64,000 bases of DNA from Sambucus nigra (Eukaryota > Streptophyta > Magnoliopsida > Dipsacales > Adoxaceae): positions 272,604,109 to 272,668,108 of the forward strand of contig OX422222.1 in the NCBI GenBank assembly GCA_949130495.1, in the 5' to 3' direction. The stretch's first letter is position 1, and every line of letters begins with the position of its first letter. The notes beneath the pieces are model-generated. The model was given only the letters and a program-made list of their open reading frames with translations. It did no database searches and was not told the DNA's origin. The position numbers and the translations under genes were made by a program. Of this stretch, positions 42,867 to 55,062 are shown piece by piece.

Positions 42867-43474
42867 TTTATATATATATATATATATATGTGGATATGTG
42901 GATATATATCTGTATAGATATGAATATATGGATATATTTATGTTGTGAATATTTAAACCGTATGTGATGGTTTAATATTTAATGATATGATGGGATTATA
43001 TGGATGTGTATATATTGTGCATGTGAACGATATATATACTTATGTAGTTAAGCATACCCCACTCATGCTATCATTGGGAAGTTTTCGCGCAGAGGGTGAG
43101 CATCGTGGCTCAAGGAGCAGGGTGTGGATATTCCCCAGGTCATAGTCATCCATTGTGTTGTTATGTGATATGCATTTCTTTTGGGGTGGGACGTGGTGGG
43201 TATGTCTCATCTCATTGACCGGTTAGGAGCTATGATCGCTTCTCGGGACGTCGTGTGTGTGTGTTTGTCCCCAATGTCGGTGATATTAAGTCCGACCGTG
43301 GTCCCCAGGATGGTATGTGAGTAATGCCCTGGAAGATGATAACATGGTGCAGTTTATCGACGATATATATAGCCGGGTATATTATGTGCATGGCCATTAT
43401 ACATCATATGTGGTATGTACACTTGGCTATAGGAATGGATGATTGTATATATATATATATGGTTAGAATAAATG

Positions 43475-43525
<51 letters not shown>

Positions 43526-43765
43526 CCTATAGGTGAAAGGATATGGAATTTTCATGGAGTGCATCTTGGATGATTATGGTGTACTAGATTTTTGGGGGTT
43601 GATGTATCGCATTTAAGGACTATTTCGGTTACATCATCCCAAGGATATTATTGGAGATTTTGAGTTGTTCTTATATGGTAATCTAAATTTAGTAGTTGTA
43701 ATGGTAGAATTTTATGTATGGCATAATGGATCTCTAGGATCGACATTGTCAAGGAGTAGTGTAAC

Positions 43766-43783
43766 GGGGGGGGGGGGGGGGGG
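43766..43783 (+). repeat. G18 homopolymer
   Basis: gtgtaac followed by 18 G, then tccttg. The 3' LTR reads gtaacgggagggttcc at the same place, so the run expanded in one LTR only. Confidence 0.85.
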
Positions 43784-44826
43784 TCCTTGTTTGGATTTCT
43801 CTTTGCGAGACGCCCCACGCACGAAACGTAGTGCAGTGTTGAGATTGGATAGAAGTTTTGTCAATAATAATTTTGTATGCATGTCATTTAGAAATAAAAT
43901 CATATGATTTAAACCCAAATGTATATGGGTAACGTATTAAGAATTAGAATTGATTAAATTATAAACTGGAATCCATTAAGCCTAATATGGCATATATGTT
44001 TGAAAATAATCAAGTGTGATTAGAAAGGGTTGGATTCTTGGGTATGCTAGGAAGGCAGGTCTTGGGGGTGTAGGCCATGCCTATTGGTATGTTAGGTTGT
44101 CCTTACGGGTGGGGTAACTTATTTAAGCTTTCAGGACGCGAATAGGTGCACGCCGTTAAATGAGAGGTGAGTTGGGATTTCGCGAGAGTGAGATTCCACT
44201 TTAATTATGAAATGAGTGCATTGATATTTATTATGCACGGTTAACACACTTGCTAAATATTTTCACAACTCGGGCTCTGACCCGTTTACTTTTCTCTCCT
44301 GCATATATGTATATATTACTATAGGTGTCCTACCGCATGGATGCCGGATGACATTCTATCCAGAGTCTTGGGAGCCGTGACAGGTGCGGACTGTTGCGGG
44401 ACTTAGATTGTAGTCGTTTACTACTTCTTAAAAAATCAATGTAGGATTCAAGTTGTATATCGGGTTTACACCCAAGGGATATTTATAAATGTTTATATTT
44501 ATTCCATTTCAGCTATTGCATTGTCTGTGACCCGAAAGCCTATTCGGGTACATTCATTTGTAGCTACTCATTTTATTTTATTATCGCATTTCATCTATCA
44601 TAGTTCTTGTGTGCACATTTTTCTTTCCTTTGTTAGTAGCTTATAGTGTTGGTTTGTTGTCTGTTATATATTGTATTTAATTTTTAACATCTCGCTTATA
44701 TGATATCGGGTAGTTAGTAGTATATTTTAGTACTTCCAGTTGATGTTGAGACTGAGCCAACTGAAACTCCTGATTTAATGTAGTATAGGGCCGGCCACCC
44801 GTTATTATTTTAAGCGGGGTGTTACA

Positions 44827-46603
44827 GATGGTATCAGAGCATCAGGTTCTATAGTCTTTAGGATCTGTGTGGGTTTTCTGCGTTCTTCCGTTAACGTTCT
44901 TGATATAATGCCTTACTATTAGGACTGTTGTGTTCACTGAGTTTATATTTTTTTGGGAAGTGTATTCACTTAACCGACGTTCTGATAACAGTTGCTTCTG
45001 TTTCAGACGTCGCCTAAATTATGTCTTCTAGGAAAGGACAAGATTAGAGATACAATACCCATAATAGATTTTGGGTACACTTTGATTGGAGGTGTTTGTT
45101 TTTCTCGATTCAGGCAGAAATAAGAAAGGGAACTCTAGTAGTGGTTCCGGGTGTTCTATCGGTGGCTGAGTAAGAAAGGGAAATTTACTCGAATGGCGAA
45201 TCTTGGACTAAGTAAGGTAAGTATTAGGAGAGAGTAGTGTAGTCCTTGGGAGGTTTAGATTGATAAACTTGTTAATCTTTGTTAGGAAGCCTCGTGATGC
45301 TGACTTCTACCGGTGGAAGGTAGGTGGCATTGACAAATTGTTAGGGGTATCGTCCTTATTTAAGAAGGTCATAAGAAATTTGGAGACTCGGGTTTGTTGA
45401 GTAGGACATAAGGAGTTGTCGAAAGCCGAAATAGCGCTTTGACCTTCAAAATGGTTAGGAAGGATTTTGAGGAAGATGTTTCTCTTGTGGAGAAATAGGT
45501 TTAGGAATAATGATTGTCCTGGAAGAAGTAGAGAACTTTAAATAAGGACCCAAGGATGAAGTAAAGCAATTGGATTATGGAAGTATAAGGTTGAATACCT
45601 TTCTTTGGGTTTAAGTCACGCTTTGTGCGATATTGGGAACGTCGCGCGTTAGGTATATTGAGCGGTTAGCCGCTACGCCCCTAGGATGTATAAAATTTCC
45701 TTAGAGGAAGGAGTGAGTAATTATGGACTTTGTATGGAATCTTTTGAGAAAATAAATCGTCTCGTGAGGAGATAGTCGAGAGTTATAATATTGAATTCCG
45801 GGAGTATGGAATGTTGAGGTTTGTTGAGTAGTGACTATAAGGTTATTGTCTTATGGATAGGTTAGGGCATATAATTATAGTGTTCCAATGAGGGAAGGAG
45901 TTACTTGTAAGTAATGCTTTGGGGTGATGTAAAGGATATGTATGACTGGGAGGTTCAGAGTTTGGTAGATTTATGTTGAGCGGGTAATTTAGCTCATAGT
46001 TGTGCTAGTTTTGAGAACTAGGAATTGGTTAGAGTGTTGTATTTATTTAGACCTTGTGTCCTAAACATAAGGTGTTTATTTGGCGTGTCGAAAGACGCGG
46101 AATTGATTCATATTATATTATTGTATAGGCCTTCGGGAAATATCTAAAATATAAAAATCTTTCATAAAACCTTAACCGTGGTTCAACTAATCTCAATCCC
46201 CGACCTAGCTACACAGTAGTGTATTGGGAGGGTTCCTTGTTTGGATTTCGCTTGCGAGACCTCCCCCGCACGAAGGTAGCTAGCGTCAGGAATTGAGGAG
46301 AGTTCAACCATTGGGAAATTTCAAACTTCTATATATTTAATAGGTTTCCATAGATTATATTGCTGAGAGTTATATTATGATTTGAGGCTAATAGAGCCTG
46401 ATTATAATTTTACGAGTGGAGCTCGACTAGGGGGTGTATGGGTGCCCTAGGTAGTAGTTTGTTTTAAAAATCTATATGGTTCAACGGGAGAACTAGGAAG
46501 GATCGGTATAATGATCCTTAGGGTTGATGTAAGGACTAGATGAGATTGAGGTTCTAGGCATATCTTAAATTTTGCGGGCGAATTTTTTTTAAGGGGGGAA
46601 GTA
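44827..46603 (+). other. Interior of the LARD-like element, no recognisable gene
   Basis: PBS tggtatcagagc at 44829-44840, then about 1.7 kb with no open frame worth reporting. A short ATG-TCT-TCT start near 45021 is stopped after seven codons and may be the ghost of a gag start. At 46211-46275 a copy of an LTR-type module (ggttccttgtttggatttcg, gcgagac, cgcacgaa) appears inside the interior. The polypurine tract aaggggggaagta lies at 46591-46603. Confidence 0.65.
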
Positions 46604-48461
46604 TGTAACAACCATTGACTTTGGAGACTGAGAAATTAAATTTTTGGGAAAATAAAATTTAATTAAATTGGAGAACTTTAAAATTTGGGAGTTGAAGTCC
46701 AAAAATAGAGAACATTTCAAAGTATTCCGGATGATGATTTTGAGGGTACCATCGAGTCAAAATGACTGTCATTGGATTTTATTTCGGCTCTAGAATGTTT
46801 TTAAGTCAGTTTGACTCGAATTGGAGTAAACGAGTCACTTAAAGTGTGTATTAACATTTAAAATTTGGGCTTATCTTTTAATGGATTTAAGAGGCTTACG
46901 GATCAAGCCTTCTCATTTGAGAGAAAGATAGAAAAAGCCCTAGAGGGAGAAAGAATAAGGAAAGAAGAAGAAAAGAAGAGAGAGACGACGAAAAGCTTGG
47001 AGATTTCGGCCCAAACACGACATTGAGGACGATCCAACCTCTACAAAATTGAGGCAAGTGTTTAATCTTGCTAAATAAGTCATTTGTCTATTTCATTTCA
47101 TAATTTGTGATTTAAAGAAATGGATTTTGGGTATTAATATCAAAACCTAAATTTTTGGGTTTAAATCTTGAAAATTGATGTTTAGATATGGGTTTGATGG
47201 TGTAGAAATGTTTGGGATCAACTTTGGGTTGATTTATTGTCTTAGAATCATGTTTTGATGAAGGTTTAGGGGTTAGGAGTGAAATTTTAGGGTTTAGAAT
47301 TCGTGGGTTTTTATGAAGAAGAAGAACCCTTCAAATTCTGCAGACCCGAATCAATTCTCCCCTTAAGCGAATCGATTCGGCTTAGGGAAATTGGCAGGTC
47401 TGCATTGACCAAATCGATTTGGACCTAAGGTGAATCGATTCCGCCTGAGACAGAAGCCTAGGTCTTTGGACCCGAATCGATTCGCCTTGGAGGTCGAATC
47501 GATTTGGAATAGAGCCGAATCGATTCGAAAACAGGGCATTTTGAGGAATTTTCTCTATGGTGATTTCTAACCCTTTCTGGTTGGGTTTATTGATTTGGGA
47601 GATAATTATATGATGTAAGAGACATGTTTTGGAGACACATAAGGGGTTTCTCACATATTATGATTTTGGGGACTTCTTGGAACAATTTGGGAAAAATATA
47701 TCCATGTATGCATTATAGTTGTGTATAGAGATAGTGAGAAACCTCATTGGGGATGGAAATCCTAATATTAGATCAAGAGTGAGTCGATATATGATGTGAA
47801 GTTAAGAACTCTTAAAGAAAGAGTTGCGAGGGCATGGCTCGTAATTGTAGGCCGAGGGTAGTGCCAAATCCTTATGGTAAATAGGATTCTATTGAGATTA
47901 AGGTTTGGGGACCGAAGTGAGAGGGGGGTCACGTATCCTTAGAAATGTTTAAATTAAGGAACAATCACTAACCCAATAGGAGTAAGGGTTTATAAGATCA
48001 AGTGAACCGTAGGTGCAATTGGGAATGAATTGGATCGTACTATCAACTAGAATAAGCAGTAGCATAAATTCTAGTCAGGATAGTTTACACATAATTGTGT
48101 GGAAATAATCATTGGGATTCCAATACTTGAAATGAAGTTGGGATAAGTTGAGGTTTATATACTATTAGTCATGTATATGCCAATGGCCAAATATTACTTG
48201 AGATAATTATGTACTCTTGAATATAGAGGAGATGTGTATTGATGGTTTCCTACACTAAACTTTGGGTGATAACCCAAATGTTGAATATAAACATATATTT
48301 TTGGGAGACTATTCATCATAGGAAAAATGGATGAATATGCTTCAAGTGAGGGATTGTATTCACATATCGAGGTAAATTAAATGAGTTTGGGGTGACGTGA
48401 GGATTATGTATACCTATAGCCGAGTTTATATATCTTATACATATGAAAGAGAAATAGTTTG

Positions 48462-48503
<42 letters not shown>

Positions 48504-49883
48504 GATCTGTGGATATATATATATGTATAGATATGAATATATGGATATATTTATGTTGTGAATATTTAAACCGTATGTGATGGTTTAATGTTTAATCATA
48601 TGATGGGATCATATGGATGTGTATATATTGTGCATGTGAACGATATATATACTTATGTGGTTAAGCATACCCCGCTCATGCTATCATTGGAAGTTTCCGC
48701 ACAGAGGGTGAGCATCCTGGCTTAAGGAGCAGGGTGTGGATATTCCCCAGGTTATAGTAATCCATTGTGTTATTATGTGATATGCATTTCTTTTGGGGTG
48801 GGACGTGGTGGGTATGTCTCGTCTCAGTGACCGATTAGGAGCTATGACCGCTTCCCGGAACATCGTGTGTGTGTGTTTGGCCCCGATGTCGGTGATATTG
48901 AGTCCGACCGTGGTTCCCAGGATGGTATGTGAGTAATGATCTGGAAGATGATAGCATGGTGCAGTTTATCGACGATATATATAGCCGGGTATATTATGTG
49001 CATTGCCATTGTACATCATATGTGGTATGTACACTTGGCTATGGGAATGGATGATTGTATATATATATATATATATGGTTAGAATAAATGCCTATATATA
49101 TATATATATATTTATATATCCTATAGGTGAAAGGATATGGAATTTTCATGGAGTGCATCTTGGATGATTATGGTGTACTAGATTTTTGGGGGTTGATGTA
49201 TCGCATTTAAGGACTATTTCGGTTACATCATCCCAAGGATATTATTGGAGATTTTAAGTTGTTCTTATATGGTAATCGAAATTTTGTAGTTGTAATGGTA
49301 GAATTTTATGTATGGCATAATGGATCTCTAGGATTGACATTGTCAAGGAGTAGCGTAACGGGAGGGTTCCTTGTTTGAATTTCGCTTTGCGAGACGCCCC
49401 ACGCACGAAACGTAGTGCAATGTTGAGATTGGAGAGAAGTTTTGTCAATAATAATTTTTTATGCATGTTATTTAGAAATAAAATCAAATGATTTAAACCT
49501 AAATGTATATGGGTAACGTATTAAGAATTATAATTGATTAAATTATAAACCGGAATCCATTAAGCCTAGTATGGCATATATGTTTGAAAATAATCAAGTG
49601 TGATTAGAAAAGGTTGGATTCTTGGGTATGCTAGGAAGGCAGGTCTTGGGGGTATAGGGTGTGCCTATTGGTATGTTAGGTTGTCCTTACGGGTGGGGTA
49701 ACTTATTTAAGTTTTCAGGACGCGAATAGGTGCGCGCCGTTAGATGAGAGGTGAGTTGGGGTTTCGCGAGAGTGCGAGTCCACTTTAATTATGAAATGAG
49801 TGCGTTGATATTTATTATGCACGGTTAACACACTTACTAACTATTTTCACAACTCGGGCTCTGACCCGTTTACTTTTCTCTCC

Positions 49884-49951
<68 letters not shown>

Positions 49952-50446
49952 AGATGACATTCTATCCAGAGTCTTGGGAGCCGTGAGAGGCGCAGACTGT
50001 TACATGACTTAGATTGTAGTCGCTTCCTACTTCTTGAAAAATCTATGTAGGATTCAAGTTGTATATCGGGTTTACACCCAAGGGATATTTATAAATGTTT
50101 ATATTTATTCCATTTCAGTTAGTGCATTGTCTGTGACCCGACAGCCTATTCGGGTTTATTTATTCGGGTACATTCATTTGTAACTACTCATTTCATATTA
50201 TTATCGCATTTCATATATCATAGTTCTTGTGTGCTGATTTTTCTTTCCTTTGTTAGTAGCTGATAGTGTTGGTTTGTTGTCTGTTATATATTGTATTTAG
50301 TTTGTAACATCTCACTTATATGATATCAGGTAGTTAGTCGTATATTTTAGTACTGCCAGTTGATGTTGAGACTGAGCCATTTGAAACTCCTGTTTTAATG
50401 TAGTATAGGGTTGGCCACCCGTTATTGTTTTAAGTGGGGTGTTATA
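46604..50446 (+). mobile_element. 3' LTR of the LARD-like element
   Basis: Starts TGTAACAACCATTGAC after the polypurine tract, ends GGGGTGTTATA, followed by GTAAT. Contains an (AT)n(GT)n tract at about 48463-48503 and a (TA)n tract at 49887-49948; the latter replaces about 30 bp that the 5' LTR still has (ctataggtgtcctaccgc region near 44321). Confidence 0.88.
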
Positions 50447-51399
50447 GTAATACTAAAAAAAAGAGATGCAACGTAATTATATCTTTTTTGTGAAAAGAAA
50501 AAATTAAGGATAAAAAATAATAAAAGTGATTGAAAAAACAAAAAAATAATGGAGCAAGTTTAATTTTACACTTTGACGAATGGGTACTGATGGATGAACT
50601 TTAATGATCAGAAGTCCGGTGACATCCATGGTCCAATTTTTTTAAAAACAATGAATTTCTAACTTTTTTAATAATGCACCTCATTTTAATAATAAAAAAA
50701 TATATATAAACTATATTTTGTAAAAAAATAACTGATAAAAACAGTGACTTAAAAAGATTAATTTTTTTAATTAAGGACAAAAAATTATGAACCATTTTTA
50801 TAAAAGAAAAGTTTATTGTCCTTAAACCATAACGAGTACTATAAACTTAATTCTCTATTGTTAATTAAGGGTACAATCGGAAATTTTTTTACAAAAAAAA
50901 TCTACTTTAAAAAAATAAGGACTATTTCTACAAAAATAAAGTTGAACGTCCTATATCTTTAACCAACGTCATTATAAGTTCTAAAAACGCATAATCTATA
51001 TTTTGTATATATCATTGCTTGATGTAATCAAATTGTCTTGCCAATTATCCTATCTTATTCTAAGCATAACTCATTTTCTTATAATATTTGTGATGTTTTA
51101 ATTCTTGTTGTTTATTAATATATATCTCACAAATATTATTACACATATAAAGATACGATAAATATATAATTTTTATAATATCAATTAAAATTGTGTTAAT
51201 ATCACAACTATTCTTATGAATACGAATTATATATTTTATACTTATAATAAGACAGATATACCTGATCTGACTTAAATCCCAATGTCTTCAGTTAAGGATT
51301 GGAGTTCATCAAAAGCATACTCATAATTTTATTCCATCTGATAATATTCTTAATAAATGAGTTTGAATTGATATTACTTCGATATGGATTTGATCCAAT
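50447..51399. other. AT-rich intergenic sequence
   Basis: Runs of A and T, scattered tatata words. The 64-residue minus-strand frame at 50601-50795 is AT-driven. No gene, RNA or terminal repeats recognised. Confidence 0.55.
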
Positions 51400-51905
51400 A
51401 AGAGTCATTATTGTATCGACGCAAACAATTGTCTAACAATTCACTTAGACCCCAAAATGGTATCTAATAAAGGAACCATGAGTTGGGTATGCCACGTGGC
51501 ATGACACATGGTGATCAAATAGCTTTAACGATTTGGTCGTTCGTAGATCACGATGTAGCTGTAGGAAAAATGAATAAGATAACAACGAATATGACTGGAT
51601 ATAATTTCAGCATAACTCAACTATGTCATAGATAATATCAAGAACGCTAATCGAAACTATCAGAGAGTTACTAGAATATAGGAATCTTATATCTATAAAT
51701 AGATGTCACCCTAATATTCAAGTGCATAGATATCACATAATTGTAACCATGGTTTGGACTCTTAGCTAACATCCAAAGCACTCCGAGTCATCTTCTTTTT
51801 CTCTTTATAAAAGTACTAAAGCATTGGTCTCCTTTCCTCGTGGACGCAGGCAAGTTGACCTGCAGAACCATGTAGATATATGTGTAATTTTTTAATACAC
51901 TGCAC
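51400..51905 (+). mobile_element. Probable LTR fragment of a further retrotransposon
   Basis: A TATA box in ctataaatagatgtcaccct (about 51696), a transcribed-leader style stretch, then ctcgtggacgcaggcaagtt and gcagaaccatgtagat, the order seen near the end of Tat-type LTRs in this window (gtggacataggcac then gaatcacgtacc at 18690-18710). No matching second LTR and no PBS, and boundaries are unclear. It could also be a promoter of another origin. Confidence 0.4.
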
Positions 51906-51919
51906 CAAATTCTACGAAT

Positions 51920-52250
51920 TGTCACCCCGTGGGGTTACGGCCCAAAGCCATGACCACATAAACTTTTAACGTGCCCATATCCATAATCCAGTGTGGTCAT
52001 GGATGCTCTTGGGCATGGTCACGGACCAAATCCCTGACCAACATGGGTCACGAACATAGACCATGACTAGGTTGTCACATTCGTGGAGCCAAATTCGCGT
52101 CAAAGTTCCCACCAAGTTTGGTCACGGTAGGGTCATAGATAAGGGCCGTGATTAAAGCCAAAATTCACACCCATAAGGTTACGGATGTGGGCCGTGATGA
52201 TATCAATTTGGTTATGGCAATGGGTCACGACTCTAGGCCGTGACCACTCT
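51920..52250. promoter_or_regulatory. GGTCACGG / CCGTGACC repeat array
   Basis: Within 330 bp the words ggtcacgg, ggtcatgg, ggttacgg, ggccgtga and ccatgac occur about fifteen times in both orientations (for example near 52002, 52110, 52145, 52168, 52232). Direct and inverted copies alternate and could form hairpins. The array is followed at once by a TATA-like box. Confidence 0.6.
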
Positions 52251-52375
52251 CCTTATAATACCCCGCACCTTCATTTCATTTCTTCCCGCATCAACCTCTC
52301 TCTCTTTTTCGGTGATTCTCAAACCCTAATCTCTCGATCTCTCAATCTATCTCTCAGTCTCAAAGGTAAATCCTA
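52246..52375 (+). promoter_or_regulatory. Promoter-like sequence with leader and splice donor, no gene downstream
   Basis: ccttataataccccg (TATA-like, about 52251) lies about 30 bp before a CT-rich leader with aaaccctaatctctcgatct (telo-box-like) and ends at ctcaaag|gtaaatcc, a good plant donor. Nothing coding is recognisable in the next kilobase. It may be the 5' end of a lost gene or of a transposon. Confidence 0.4.
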
Positions 52376-52399
52376 CTTTTTTTTCTTTTTGTGTTAAAC

Positions 52400-52995
52400 C
52401 CTAATGTATATTTGTGTATAGGTGTGTGAATGTGTGTGTTAAACCCTAATGTATATTTATGTATTTATGTGTATGTGTGTGTTTGTGAGTTCTTGTGTGT
52501 GTAGGTGTATGTATATTTGTTTAAACGTGTGCATATATTTATGTATGTGTGTGTACGTCTGTATACATGTGTGTATGTATGCATACTTTTTTTTTTCAAG
52601 AAAAGGAACGTTATATTTAGGTACTGAAAGTTATTGCATTATTTATTGGGTATTATTAACATTGATTAGGAGTTGTTATTTAGAGTTTGAAATTAACTGC
52701 ATTATTTGAGGGTATTTTCATTATTAGTATTGACTGAATGTGGTTACTTAGGGATTAAAATAAATTGCATAATTTCAGGGTATTATCATTTAGGACTTGA
52801 AATTTATTTAGGTTTGAAATTAATTGGGTATTATTAGTATTGACTGAATGTGGTTACTTAGCGATTATAATACTTAGGAATTATTAGTATTGACTGAATA
52901 TGATTACTTAGAAATTAAAATAAATTGCATTATTTAAGAGTATTGTCATTTAGGGCTTGGTATTTATTTAAAGTTTGAAATTAATTGAGTATTTT
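52400..52995. repeat. Degenerate repeats: GT-rich tract and attagtattgactgaatg units
   Basis: 52400-52585 is rich in tgtgtatg words with gttaaaccctaatgtatatt twice. 52620-52995 holds imperfect tandem units with attagtattgactgaat(g/a), ggttacttagg/c and aaaataaattgcat repeated three to four times with variable spacing. No coding. Confidence 0.65.
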
Positions 52996-53713
52996 AGGTT
53001 CCGCACCCTAATCAAACTAATATACTAAAAATTCTTTCTTTATTATCAAAACCTTAATCAAATTAATATACCCTTATACCTTAACCGCATGACTAATATT
53101 CATGTCCTCGTATATTTTTCTCAGAAAAAATTAGGCATAGTGATAATCACTGGCAACAACGGTTGGACAGGTTGCAATTGGGCTGCAAATGAAACTCTTT
53201 TATTAATGAGTGTCATATAGAGGGTACTCCTATTTATAGGTATGGAAATAAAAAGATCGAACAATTTAACTACCTTGTAAATCGTGAAGTTAATTTCTAG
53301 CAAGATCACATGTTCGATCGCATTCTAATTTCCCTACCAGAAAACTAGGATGACATTATAAAAAATATATTTCACATACATAATCCCGACGTAGCCCTAA
53401 CTTTGGTGACGTTGTTAGAGAAGTGAAAAAAAAAATCCACTCGTTCTAGATATAACTGTGAGCATTGACATAGATTGTGATGTCTCGCGCCATATGCACA
53501 TTAAATTGAACCTTGCCAACAATTGAAAAGGATGGGATTCCAAGTTCATGCCATGGATATCTACACATCAATCATAGATTACCTTCCTCCTAGTTGGCCA
53601 CGTGCAAAAATTCGTAGGTTCTTAAAAACTAATACCTAATGGATGGAGATTAGGCACACCGAACATATTCTAAAGTCTTACATTGAAAAGGTAAATATAT
53701 ATATATATATATA
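52996..53713. other. AT-rich intergenic sequence before the Helitron
   Basis: No open frame of substance and no terminal repeats recognised. The end of the stretch is a short (TA)n tract (53695-53713) that is the insertion site of the Helitron candidate. Confidence 0.5.
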
Positions 53714-53741
53714 CTAGTATATGCTCGTGCCTGAAGGCACG
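53714..53741 (-). other. Helitron 3' terminal hairpin and CTAG
   Basis: Stem CGTGCC/GGCACG, loop of four, 8-nt spacer agcatata, then CTAG and flanking T (53713). A diverged version of the hairpin (catgcctgaatgca) recurs near 54036 inside the repeat array. Confidence 0.65.
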
Positions 53742-53749
53742 GTGAAATT

Positions 53750-54140
53750 TTTTTAAGATACGTAATCGCAAAACGACAAAAAAATTCAAAGTATGTAATT
53801 GCAAAATGACAAAAAAATTTCAAAGTACGCAATTGCAAAACGACAAAAATTCTGTTCCCCGACAAAACATAGTGCACTCTAAAGTATTGATTATTTAAAC
53901 AATTTACGTTAATTTTTTACCACACACGTGAAACGATGAAAATTTTGAAAGTACATAATTGTGAAACGACGAAAAATTTCAAAATACGTAATTGTAAAAT
54001 GACAAAAATATCATTCCCCAACAGAACAAAGTACCCATGCCTGAATGCACAACGAAGATATCCAAAGTACGTAATCGTAAAACGACAAAAAAATCCAAAC
54101 TACATAATTGCAAAACGGCAAAAATTTCATTCCCCAACAA
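53750..54140. repeat. 33-bp minisatellite near the Helitron 3' end
   Basis: Units of the type aaagtacgtaattgcaaaac followed by gacaaaaaaattc occur at about 53755, 53788, 53821, then after a gap near 53948 and 53980, and again near 54066 and 54098. Each block ends with ttc(a/t)ttccccaaca or ttctgttccccgac, so a larger unit of about 150 bp may have been copied. Confidence 0.8.
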
Positions 54141-54865
54141 TTAGGGTAAACAATTTAGAAAATTTAGACATAATTTTCTTTATTTGTTGGATTATCCACC
54201 CCATTAAAATAATCCTCTAACAACACTAATAGTTCGTCCTGAACCATGTATAAACAAAAATAATTTAATTAAAGGCATGAAATCATATCGACTAAATTAG
54301 ACCACACTTAAACAAACAAAGATAATTATATTCCAAAACAACCACCGTACCATATTTGGTTGGCACCGTAATCAATAACAACCAAAATCCATGACAATAC
54401 TCGTTTATAATAACAACCCAAATACCATTTATTTTTCCTACACTTAATAGCACCTACAACATCCATCCCAAATTATACGAATAATAGAATAGATTTTATA
54501 GAACAAAATTATATTGAAAGTATAATATCCTAGAAGACTAATTTACCTTTTAAGATGATTTTTCAAACATTATTGAATCTATCAACCTTATATAAAATTG
54601 ACGAAAGAAAGTAAAATCAGTTCTTAGAGTGATAAAAGTTATTTTTCTCATAATCTCCTAATATTAGCATTTCTTACAACTCTAAAAGAACACAATGTTT
54701 CCCTCTACACTCAAAATCTATCATAGCATCCAAAATTCAAAATAGTCAATTAATCAACATATTTTTCAACATATAAGAGCAGGAAGAAACCTATCAACTA
54801 TAACAAAAAAATGTCCTGCAAATTACTTTACCCAAGAATAGTCGCCGCTCTACTTGACTGTCTTT

Positions 54866-55062
54866 CATGGGCTTGGAGTAGGGTCACCTGGTGGTCGTGC
54901 TCTGTTGGGTTGAGGCGCTGCTGGGGTATTTTCTTCTCGGTGGGTTTGACTAGGTCTAGGTTGGAAGTTCTGGGAAATGTGTCCAAAAAAATAGTTAATC
55001 AAATGGAAAATACAATTCATGAATTTCATAGACAATCTGTCCAAATAATCAAGGGAAATCAA
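54866..55062 (-). pseudogene. Unidentified proline-rich fragment in the Helitron
   Basis: Minus-strand frame with F-Q-P-R-P-S-Q-T-H-R and P-A-A-P-Q-P-N-R-A-R-P-P-G. Higher GC than its surroundings (about 54850-54960), so probably captured exon sequence, but not recognised. A second minus-strand piece at about 55330-55440 (G-L-F-N-N-D-H-L-V-D-I-Y-E-G-A-Y-V-V-W-E) is also protein-like and unassigned. Confidence 0.35.

Larger units (their letters stand above)
40867..44826 (+). mobile_element. 5' LTR of the LARD-like element
   Basis: Holds an AATCGATTCG word array (41605-41790), a 141-bp tandem duplication (42585-42866), two (AT)n tracts (42869-42890, 43470-43515) and an 18-base G run (43766-43783). 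The 3' LTR has one copy of the duplicated unit and a short G-rich word instead of the run. Leader-like gagagaaagagagaaaaagccc near 41180. Confidence 0.88.
40867..50446 (+). mobile_element. Non-autonomous LTR element with very long LTRs (LARD-like)
   Basis: Two LTRs of about 3.96 kb (40867-44826) and 3.84 kb (46604-50446) enclose only about 1.8 kb. A Met-tRNA-type PBS (44829-44840) and polypurine tract are present. The 3' LTR begins TGTAACAACC; both end GTTA(C/T)A. GTAAT stands before the left LTR (40862-40866) and after the right one (50447-50451). The left LTR lacks about 30 bases at its start, so its first base is approximate. No gag or pol domain was recognised. PBS and LTR ends resemble the Tekay element, suggesting a chromovirus partner. 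Confidence 0.88.

Noticed and set aside
43766..43783. Telomere or rDNA-related G tract
   Set aside because: A pure homopolymer without TTTAGGG units, and the partner LTR shows it is a local expansion.
52449..52709. Cys/Val/Tyr-rich 86-residue frame
   Set aside because: Translation of a tgtgtatg-rich tract; no conservation expected.
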